The position numbers were made by a program, and so were the translations under genes. Below are positions 1 to 5,482 of a stretch of DNA of 5,482 bases, one piece after another. This DNA comes from an uncultured Bacteroidota bacterium (GTDB lineage: Bacteria > Bacteroidota > Bacteroidia > Bacteroidales > P3). The stretch is from the NCBI GenBank assembly GCA_902766265.1, contig CACXCY010000041.1, forward strand, positions 1-5,482, read 5' to 3'. Every line of letters begins with the position of its first letter. Position 1 is the first letter of the stretch. The notes below the pieces were generated by a model that saw nothing but the letters and a program-made list of their open reading frames with translations, was not told the origin of the DNA and did not search any database.

Positions 1-1504
1 ATACCATATAGTCAACGACCTGAGGACGCTGCAGAAAATATACACCCGCATAGCACGACACCACAGCATCACCTTTATTGGCGACCCCCTGCAAGGGCTG
101 CAAGTGCTCGGTATGCTGGAAACACGTAACCTGGACTTCGACACAGTCATTCTACTCTCCACCAACGAAGGCGTACTTCCTGCCGGAAGAAATGACAATA
201 CATTAATTCCTTATAATCTAAAGATGGGCTTCGGAATGCCCACCCACACCGAGAAGGACGCGGTTTATGCCTACCACTTCTATCGCCTACTGCAACGGGC
301 CAAGAATGTATACTTGCTCTACAACTCGGAAAGCGAGAGCATGGGCAAGGGCGAACCCAGTCGGTTTATCCTACAGATTCGCAGCGAACTGGCCAAACGT
401 TATCCCAATATCGCCATTCGGGAACAGAACCTGTCCATCCCGCCTACATCATCCGTCCAAGCTACCGTAGAGCCACCCGCACAACTAACACACAACGAAA
501 CGCTCAACAACCGTCTGGCAGCCCTTGCCGAACACGGTTTGACCCCTACCAGCATCAACAAATACATCGCCTGTCCTCGCCTGTTTCTCTACGAGGACAT
601 CCTCAGAATCCGTCAGAAAGACACACTTGAGGACGACATGAACGAGAGTGATGTCGGCACATGTGTCCACAGCGTGTTGGAATATGCATTCTCACACAAC
701 GCTGACGGAACCCCATTCGACAAACCTCACCCCATTACTGCTGACAACCTGAAAGCACACCTCTCCAATGTGGAGAACATCCTGAAAGATGTGCTGCAAA
801 ACAAAATCCTGAAAGGGCGCAGCCCCGAAGGTCGCAATCATTTTCTGACATCGGTAGCACAAACACAGATTGAACACTTTCTCCAGAAAGAAATCCAGCA
901 TCTGGAAGATGGCCAAGAGGTTACCATTATTGATGTGGAACGAAACCTCTCCCACACTCTGGACATCCCAACAGGAGACCGTACACTCACCGTAAAGGTT
1001 TATGGCATAGCAGACCGTATCGACATGACCGACGGCACGATACGCATCATCGATTACAAGACAGGCAAAGTCGACTCTTCCGACCTGAGCATGACCGATG
1101 ATATATTGAACGTAGAAGATCCACACAACGACAATAGCGGTAATGGTTCATCCTCCTTTAGCGTACTGCAGGCCATAGCCAACAAAACAAAGAAAGATAC
1201 CTCCAAATGGCTGCAAGTAATGACCTATGCCTGGCTTTACAACCGCAAGAACTCACATAACCGACCTGTCGTTGCAGGCATATACCCGCTTCGGGATCTT
1301 GATGCCGACCTACTCTTTGCCGAATACGATGGTTCTACTGTGATAGACAATAACTTGTCCTCTCGGTTCCAAGTCATTCTGACGGACATTCTCACCCATA
1401 TCTTCGACCAAAACAACACCTTTGAACCACAACGACACATCAACAACGAGCCCAACAAGAAATGCGAGTACTGCCCCTTTGCGTCCTCCTGTCTCAAAAT
1501 TTGA
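1..1504 (+). CDS. AddB-like helicase-nuclease subunit, C-terminal part (5' truncated by window edge)
   Basis: Probable double-strand-break repair helicase-nuclease subunit of the AddB/RecB PD-(D/E)XK family, acting in the cytoplasm with an AddA-type partner not seen here. The frame is open from base 2, so 500 residues are visible; family members are usually about twice this long. Numbering from base 2: the stretch from G27-D28-P29 through LDFDTVILLSTNEGVLP resembles the last superfamily 1 helicase motifs, and RAKNVYLLY lies in a motif VI-like position. The nuclease domain follows: H223 in GTCVHSVLEY, D338 in GIADRID, D351 and K353 in IIDYKTGK, and Q405 in LQVMTYAWLY. Cys191 (YIACPRLF) and Cys488/491/497 (C-x2-C-x5-C at the extreme C terminus) match the AddB 4Fe-4S arrangement. 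An acidic, Gly/Ser-rich insert lies between DYKTG and LQVMTY. A GTG at 104 is not the start, because homology continues upstream of it. No clear terminator follows. The family is confident; AddB rather than another RecB-like nuclease is likely. Confidence 0.9.
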   Translation, partial: YHIVNDLRTLQKIYTRIARHHSITFIGDPLQGLQVLGMLETRNLDFDTVILLSTNEGVLPAGRNDNTLIPYNLKMGFGMPTHTEKDAVYAYHFYRLLQRAKNVYLLYNSESESMGKGEPSRFILQIRSELAKRYPNIAIREQNLSIPPTSSVQATVEPPAQLTHNETLNNRLAALAEHGLTPTSINKYIACPRLFLYEDILRIRQKDTLEDDMNESDVGTCVHSVLEYAFSHNADGTPFDKPHPITADNLKAHLSNVENILKDVLQNKILKGRSPEGRNHFLTSVAQTQIEHFLQKEIQHLEDGQEVTIIDVERNLSHTLDIPTGDRTLTVKVYGIADRIDMTDGTIRIIDYKTGKVDSSDLSMTDDILNVEDPHNDNSGNGSSSFSVLQAIANKTKKDTSKWLQVMTYAWLYNRKNSHNRPVVAGIYPLRDLDADLLFAEYDGSTVIDNNLSSRFQVILTDILTHIFDQNNTFEPQRHINNEPNKKCEYCPFASSCLKI

Positions 1505-1523
1505 AAAAAAACGCGACACAATC

Positions 1524-1558
1524 AACATATTGAAAAATATTTGTATATTTGCAGTTTG
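1524..1558 (+). promoter_or_regulatory. Bacteroidota-type promoter for the lipoprotein gene
   Basis: TATATTTG at 1544-1551 matches the Bacteroidota -7 consensus TAnnTTTG and is followed by CAG, a common context in this phylum. Transcription would start near 1558. A -33 TTTG at the expected distance is not evident; the nearest TTG (1530-1532) is too close. The site lies 40 bases after the nuclease gene's stop codon and about 130 bases before the lipoprotein start, which gives a long 5' leader. It is a prediction from the motif only. Confidence 0.6.
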
Positions 1559-1579
1559 AATACCGCATCCACTTACGGA

Positions 1580-1595
1580 CCACATTCCCATGTGG
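1580..1595 (+). other. Small hairpin in the 5' leader (1)
   Basis: CCACAT (1580-1585) and ATGTGG (1590-1595) are perfect inverted arms around the four-base loop TCCC. It lies about 22 bases after the predicted transcription start. No T-run follows, so it does not look like a terminator. It may stabilise the mRNA 5' end or bind a factor; no known riboswitch class was recognised. Confidence 0.4.
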
Positions 1596-1646
1596 CAAGA
1601 GTGTATGTATTTGTAAATGTGAATATATTAAATACTATAATTGTAG

Positions 1647-1667
1647 GATGAGCGTCTTGTACTCATC
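1647..1667 (+). other. Small hairpin in the 5' leader (2)
   Basis: GATGAG (1647-1652) and CTCATC (1662-1667) are perfect inverted arms around a nine-base loop. The hairpin ends 20 bases before the lipoprotein start codon and is followed by an A-rich run (ATAAAAAAG). Its placement next to the ribosome-binding region could affect translation initiation. This is inference; a six-pair stem can arise by chance. Confidence 0.35.
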
Positions 1668-1687
1668 ATAAAAAAGCGCTACATTTC

Positions 1688-3514
1688 ATGAAAAAATCGA
1701 TTTTTACCTTGGTCATGACATCTTTGCTGCTCGTTGGTTGCAACGGCATTTCAAAGATGAAGACAAAAAGTGACAAAATCCGCTATCAAGCCACACCTAA
1801 CCCCGTAGAGACAAAAGACGACAATGTAGTGGTCAAGTTTGTCGGCTCTGTACCCGAGAAGTACTTTGCCAAGAATGTGTGCCTATATCTTCAGCCCGTA
1901 TTCACATGGGAAGGTGGCTCCACACCCCTCGAGCCCATCACCCTCAAGGGCGAGGACGTGAACGGCGAAGGTATTGCCATCAGCTATGACAACGGTGGCC
2001 GATTTACCTATACTGACGAACTGAAGTTCCAAAACGGAATGGAGACGGGCCGTGTCACCTTGACCCCGGTGGCCTATAAATCCAGAACCACCGATGATGA
2101 GGCAAAATTTGCAAGCGACATCATCAAACAGCACAAAGGCGTTGAGTTCCCCACAGTGCTCATTTCCGATGGTGTCAACAACTTGTCATCCATGCTTAAC
2201 GTGCGTGGCAATATATCCATCTCGCCTATCAACTACAACAAAACGCAAGGCGTGGTAGAGACTGCTGACATCTATTTCCCCAATGGATTGTCCGTCTTGG
2301 ACTGGAATTTTGCGATGAACCGGAAGTTCGACTCCAAAAACCAGCTCAACGAACTGAAACGAATCATGTTGGAAGAGGGCTTACCCAAACAGATTAGTGT
2401 TACTGGTTGGGCTTCTCCTGAAGGTGAGGAAAGCATCAATGTCGGCGTCTCCAAGAATCGTACCGATGTAGCCACCGCCCAGATCAAGGCCGTGCTTGAC
2501 GAGGTATTGACAATCATGGCAAAACGCGCCAAAGTTCCTGCCAACGACATAGCTTACTACAAATACAATCTGGAAAAACAAATCATCATCACCTCCCGTT
2601 CTGCCGGCGAAGACTGGGTACATTTCGTCCTGATGGTTGAGGAATCTGACCTCCAAGACAAACACGCCATCATCAATGTGGTGGAGACCCAACAGAATCT
2701 CATCAAACGCGAACAGATGATTAAGAACCTCTCCGAAACCTATCCTCTTCTGAGCAATGAAATCTTCCCCAACCTGCGTCGTGCTCAGATCGCCCTTTAC
2801 TACTCCGAAGCTCGTAAGACCGACCCAGAGCTGGCCAAACAAGCCACGCTTAATCCCTCCAAGCTCACCTTCGACGAACTGATGTATGCCGCTTATATCA
2901 ACTACAACTACGAAACCAAGCTGAAATACTACAAATGGGCTACCGAGAACTACAGCTCTGAATGGGCTGCATGGAACAACGCCGGCGCTGTATCATTCTA
3001 CCTCGGCGATTACGATGAAGCTGAACGCTACCTCAATGTGGCGCGAGAAATCAACCCCCACAACCCTGATGTGCTTAACAACACCGGTCTGCTCTGCTTA
3101 GGCAAAAAGGACTACACCCTTGCTAAATACTACTTCGAGGAGGCCGCTCGACAAGGTAGTACCGATGCCGAAACCAACCTTCCCATCCTGAACATCAAGA
3201 AGGGCGACTACCAAGCTGCCGAGAAACAGCTTAAGAACGAACCTTGCAGTTATAACCTCGCTTTTGTCCAGTTGATGAACGACGAAACCAGCAACTGCAT
3301 CCGCACTCTGGATTGCTGTCTTGACCAAAACGCCAATGTGCACTACTTGCGTGCTGTGGCCTATGCACGACTGGGCGACAAAGCCAATTGCCTGAAAAAC
3401 CTGAAACGCTCTGTCGACGAGAACTACGACTACAAAGAGAAAGCCGCTACCGATACTGAGTTCAGGGCCTATTGGGATGACGAGGACTTCAAGACTGTCA
3501 TCAAGCTCTATTAA
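1688..3514 (+). CDS. Lipoprotein with OmpA-like domain followed by TPR repeats
   Basis: Predicted envelope lipoprotein of unknown specific role, 608 residues and complete. A signal peptide (MKK, then a hydrophobic stretch) ends in the lipobox L15-V16-G17-C18, so Cys18 should be lipidated. Residues about 30-185 are probably beta-rich, with no named domain recognised. Residues about 194-318 resemble an OmpA C-terminal domain: ADIYFPNG opens it, and the loop is G240-WASPEG followed by N and S-x2-R positions. A helical linker (about 319-425) leads to TPR-like repeats from W426, clearest at 426-493 (NNAGAVSFYLGDYDEAERYL; LNNTGLLCLGKKDYTLAKYY), with another at about 553-588. The C terminus (TEFRAYWDDEDFKTVI) looks like a typical TPR-protein end. 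Residues after Cys18 (NGISKMKTK) lack the acidic surface-export signal, so it probably faces the periplasm. The domain order is opposite to that of the T9SS protein PorE. It has its own promoter and terminator. The ATG is supported by the signal peptide; no Shine-Dalgarno is visible. Confidence 0.9.
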   Translation: MKKSIFTLVMTSLLLVGCNGISKMKTKSDKIRYQATPNPVETKDDNVVVKFVGSVPEKYFAKNVCLYLQPVFTWEGGSTPLEPITLKGEDVNGEGIAISYDNGGRFTYTDELKFQNGMETGRVTLTPVAYKSRTTDDEAKFASDIIKQHKGVEFPTVLISDGVNNLSSMLNVRGNISISPINYNKTQGVVETADIYFPNGLSVLDWNFAMNRKFDSKNQLNELKRIMLEEGLPKQISVTGWASPEGEESINVGVSKNRTDVATAQIKAVLDEVLTIMAKRAKVPANDIAYYKYNLEKQIIITSRSAGEDWVHFVLMVEESDLQDKHAIINVVETQQNLIKREQMIKNLSETYPLLSNEIFPNLRRAQIALYYSEARKTDPELAKQATLNPSKLTFDELMYAAYINYNYETKLKYYKWATENYSSEWAAWNNAGAVSFYLGDYDEAERYLNVAREINPHNPDVLNNTGLLCLGKKDYTLAKYYFEEAARQGSTDAETNLPILNIKKGDYQAAEKQLKNEPCSYNLAFVQLMNDETSNCIRTLDCCLDQNANVHYLRAVAYARLGDKANCLKNLKRSVDENYDYKEKAATDTEFRAYWDDEDFKTVIKLY

Positions 3515-3537
3515 TCAGCCATCCCTATGAACAGCTA

Positions 3538-3575
3538 AAGGAAAGAATGTAAGGCGCGCCTTACATTCTTTCTTT
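3538..3575 (+). terminator. Strong intrinsic terminator built on a perfect 32-bp palindrome
   Basis: GAAAGAATGTAAGGCG (3541-3556) is followed directly by its exact reverse complement (3557-3572). As RNA this folds into a 14-pair stem with a CGCG loop, and it extends outward by G3540-U3573, A3539-U3574 and A3538-U3575. The 3' side ends in TTTCTTTATT, a short broken U-tract. It starts 24 bases after the lipoprotein stop codon and ends 30 bases before pssA. The left flank is A-rich, so it could also act on the reverse strand, although no reverse-strand gene is seen nearby. Confidence 0.85.
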
Positions 3576-3605
3576 ATTCACAGCGCTCCAACATTCATAT
3601 CATAC

Positions 3606-4337
3606 ATGAAGAAACAGATTCCTAACCTTATCACGCTCTGTAACCTATTGTGCGGCGCCATAGCCACCCTGTATGCTGCAGGAGGGCATCTCACCGTGGC
3701 GGCCACCTTTATATTACTCGGCATCATCTTCGATTTTTTCGACGGCATGACGGCACGCCTGCTCCGTGTGTCATCTCCCATAGGTAAGGAGTTGGATTCG
3801 CTGGCCGACGTCGTCACCTCCGGGGTGGCACCCGGTTTTATCCTTTTCTCCATGCTTGACACATACACGCCTTGCTGCTGGCTGAAATGGACAGCGATGC
3901 TCATTCCAGCATTCTCGGCCTACCGCTTGGCCAAGTTCAACCTCGACACCCGTCAGACTCATTCGTTTCTCGGTCTTCCGACACCTGCCAACGCCCTCAT
4001 CTGGGCGGCGCTGGGAATCGCATTCTCCCGCCCCGACCTATCCCAGATAGCACTCCTCCCCTTGCCCGACATCTTTTCAATCTCTACCGCACACATAGAG
4101 ATGCCCATTCTGGCAGTACTCTCGTTGCTGCTCGACATAGCCCTTGTCAGCGAAATCCCCCTTTTTGCTCTCAAGTTCAAGAACCTCTCCTGGGGCGACA
4201 ACCAGGTACGCTTTGTTTTCCTCCTCTCATGTCTGGCGCTCATACTCCTGTTCGGTCTCTACGGCATAGTTCTCTCTATCCTCTGGTACGTTATTCTCTC
4301 CCTGCTCACCCAGCCCAAAGCGACAGCGCATGAATAG
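3606..4337 (+). CDS. pssA: CDP-diacylglycerol--serine O-phosphatidyltransferase (phosphatidylserine synthase)
   Basis: Inner-membrane enzyme that joins CDP-diacylglycerol and L-serine to give phosphatidylserine, the precursor of phosphatidylethanolamine. The full CDP-alcohol phosphotransferase signature D-x2-D-G-x2-A-R-x8-G-x3-D-x3-D is present: D43, D46, G47, A50, R51, G60, D64, D68. These aspartates bind the metal and carry out catalysis in the family. The N terminus (MKKQIPNLITLCNLLCG) is typical of the bacterial class II PssA and supports the ATG at 3606. Hydrophobic helices surround the motif, and a long hydrophobic C-terminal stretch (about 203-235) suggests further membrane passes. At 243 residues the length is normal. 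The last bases overlap the start of queA by 8, so the two are probably cotranscribed and translationally coupled. No TAnnTTTG promoter box was found in the 30 bases after the upstream terminator, so its promoter is unresolved. The coding strand is strongly C-rich in places. Confidence 0.95.
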   Translation: MKKQIPNLITLCNLLCGAIATLYAAGGHLTVAATFILLGIIFDFFDGMTARLLRVSSPIGKELDSLADVVTSGVAPGFILFSMLDTYTPCCWLKWTAMLIPAFSAYRLAKFNLDTRQTHSFLGLPTPANALIWAALGIAFSRPDLSQIALLPLPDIFSISTAHIEMPILAVLSLLLDIALVSEIPLFALKFKNLSWGDNQVRFVFLLSCLALILLFGLYGIVLSILWYVILSLLTQPKATAHE

Positions 4338-5482
4338 CCCGAAAGACATTGTCATTGCCGAATACGATTATCCGCTACCCGAGGAACGCATCGCCAAGTT
4401 TCCGCTTGAGAAGCGCGACCAGTCCAAGCTGCTCGTCTGCCAAGGTGAAACTATCCAGGAATCGACCTTCGCCCATATAGCCGACTTCCTGCCCTCGGAC
4501 ACGCTGCTGGTCTTCAACAACACGAAGGTCATCCACGCCCGACTCTTTTTCCGCAAACCCACCGGCTCCACCATCGAAATCTTCTGTCTCGAACCTTGGC
4601 ACCAACCTGTGGCCGCGGCCTTCGAGGAACGGGCGCATTGCACATGGACCTGCTTTGTGGGCAACAACAAGAAGTGGAAGGCAGAGCCGCTGTCACGCAC
4701 GCTGACCGTCAACGGGACGGAGGTCGTCCTGACGGCCACGCGCCGCGAGCCGGTGGGTGACTCTTGGAGGGTGGATTTCGACTGGACGGGAGGATGCTGT
4801 TTTGCCGACATCATCGAACATGCAGGCGTCATCCCGCTGCCGCCTTATCTCAACCGCGAGGCCGTGAGCAGCGACAACGAACGCTACCAGACCATCTATG
4901 CCCGCCACGAGGGCTCGGTGGCCGCTCCTACGGCGGGTCTGCACTTTACCGACGAGGTCTTCGAACGGCTGCGCAACAGAGACGTGGCGACCGAGTTCAT
5001 CACGCTGCACGTCGGTGCCGGCACCTTCAAGCCCGTGAGCAGCGACACCATCGGGGAGCATGAGATGCACGTGGAGAAAATACAGGTGAGCCGCGCCAAT
5101 CTGGAACACATTGTGGCTCATCAGGGCCGTCCCCTCGTCGCCGTGGGCACCACGACGGTGCGCACGCTGGAGTCGCTGTACTGGTTTGGTGTCAAGCTGA
5201 GCCGGCAGCCCGGGCTCGACGCCATGCACATCTGCCAATGGGACCCCTACCAGCTGGAGGGTGAGGCCGTCGACGCGCTACAGTCCTACCGCAACGTGCT
5301 GCAGTGGATGGAGCGCCATGGGGTCGACATCCTCGACGGCGAGACGCAGCTGATGATAGCCCCCGGCTACCGCTACCACGTGGTCAACGGCATCATCACC
5401 AACTTCCACCAGCCCAAGAGCACCCTGCTGCTGCTGGTGTCGGCCTTCATCGGCGAGCAGTGGAAAGAGTGCTACCGCTACG
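4330..5482 (+). CDS. queA: S-adenosylmethionine:tRNA ribosyltransferase-isomerase (3' truncated by window edge)
   Basis: Cytoplasmic enzyme of queuosine synthesis. It transfers and isomerises the ribosyl part of S-adenosylmethionine onto preQ1 at the tRNA wobble position, giving epoxyqueuosine. The frame is open from ATG 4330 to the window end, so 384 residues are visible. Family motifs, in order: NNTKVIHARL (63-72), YQTIYAR then GSVAAPTAGLHFT (186-207), LHVGAGTFKPV (from about 226), EHEMHVE, VGTTTVRTLES (272-282), and NFHQPKSTLLLLVSAF (358-373). The last of these normally lies about 30-40 residues from the C terminus, so only a short tail is missing. A segment before the APGYRY motif (roughly 300-340) is longer than in E. 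coli QueA, as I would expect for Bacteroidota forms. The start overlaps the pssA stop (ATGAATAG). GC content is clearly higher than in the upstream genes, about 65% in sampled lines of its 3' half. No frameshift is seen. Confidence 0.96.
   Translation, partial: MNSPKDIVIAEYDYPLPEERIAKFPLEKRDQSKLLVCQGETIQESTFAHIADFLPSDTLLVFNNTKVIHARLFFRKPTGSTIEIFCLEPWHQPVAAAFEERAHCTWTCFVGNNKKWKAEPLSRTLTVNGTEVVLTATRREPVGDSWRVDFDWTGGCCFADIIEHAGVIPLPPYLNREAVSSDNERYQTIYARHEGSVAAPTAGLHFTDEVFERLRNRDVATEFITLHVGAGTFKPVSSDTIGEHEMHVEKIQVSRANLEHIVAHQGRPLVAVGTTTVRTLESLYWFGVKLSRQPGLDAMHICQWDPYQLEGEAVDALQSYRNVLQWMERHGVDILDGETQLMIAPGYRYHVVNGIITNFHQPKSTLLLLVSAFIGEQWKECYRY

Noticed and set aside
104..1504. GTG at 104 as the true start of the nuclease gene
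   Set aside because: The frame is open to base 2 and the upstream codons (GDPLQGLQ) continue recognisable family sequence, so the gene is cut by the window edge.
1610..1643. Second promoter (TTTG at 1610 with TATAATTG at 1636)
   Set aside because: The -7 box has a mismatch, the spacer is one base or more too long, and the stretch is AT-rich, so a chance match is likely.
1648..1671. Seven-codon open frame (MSVLYSS) just before the lipoprotein, as a leader peptide
   Set aside because: It is too short to tell from chance, has no run of one amino acid and no ribosome-binding signal. The same applies to the eight-codon frame at 1590-1616.
1505..1687. tRNA or other structured RNA gene in the intergenic stretch
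   Set aside because: No cloverleaf, no T-loop consensus and no CCA-type end; only two short hairpins.
2381..2842. Reverse-strand frame opposite the lipoprotein gene
   Set aside because: It is antisense to a complete gene with signal peptide and domains, and has no promoter or family resemblance of its own.
3872..4333. 153-codon + strand frame inside pssA
   Set aside because: It is an out-of-frame shadow of pssA, and its translation is low-complexity and resembles no known family.
4368..5238. Long reverse-strand open frames opposite queA
   Set aside because: They lie entirely against a clearly recognised queA frame with many family motifs. High GC lowers stop-codon frequency, and their sequences resemble no known family.
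1..5482. Mobile element, CRISPR array or defence system
   Set aside because: No transposase, integrase, terminal repeats or spaced repeats were seen. All open frames that hold up are housekeeping or envelope genes.

Overview
The window looks like an ordinary housekeeping stretch of a Bacteroidales chromosome, most likely Prevotella or a close relative. The taxon is inferred from three things: a Bacteroidota-type TAnnTTTG promoter box, start codons without a clear Shine-Dalgarno sequence, and protein families with Bacteroidota-style sequence (an AddB-like nuclease, a lipoprotein with a GWASPEG-type OmpA-like domain plus TPRs, and a Bacteroidota-like QueA). All four genes are on the + strand.

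Layout: (1) 1-1504 is the C-terminal half of an AddB/RecB-type helicase-nuclease subunit, cut by the left edge. It carries the PD-(D/E)XK nuclease and four cysteines in an iron-sulfur pattern. (2) 1505-1687 is a non-coding leader with a good -7 promoter box and two small hairpins. (3) 1688-3514 is a complete 608-residue lipoprotein with an OmpA-like domain followed by TPR repeats. It is closed by a strong hairpin terminator, a perfect 32-bp palindrome at 3541-3572. (4) 3606-4337 is a complete pssA (phosphatidylserine synthase). (5) 4330-5482 is queA (queuosine tRNA modification). It overlaps the end of pssA by 8 bases and is cut by the right edge.

The genes do not form one pathway. They cover DNA break repair, the cell envelope, phospholipid synthesis and tRNA modification. 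The only tight coupling is the pssA-queA overlap. The lipoprotein gene looks like its own transcription unit, with a promoter at about 1544 and a terminator at 3541. No promoter was recognised for pssA-queA.

I found no mobile element, CRISPR array, RNA gene, toxin-antitoxin pair or defence system, and no evidence of an undescribed system. The points most worth a second look are the degenerate peptidoglycan-binding motif in the lipoprotein, its structured leader, the palindromic terminator, and the rise in GC content toward queA.
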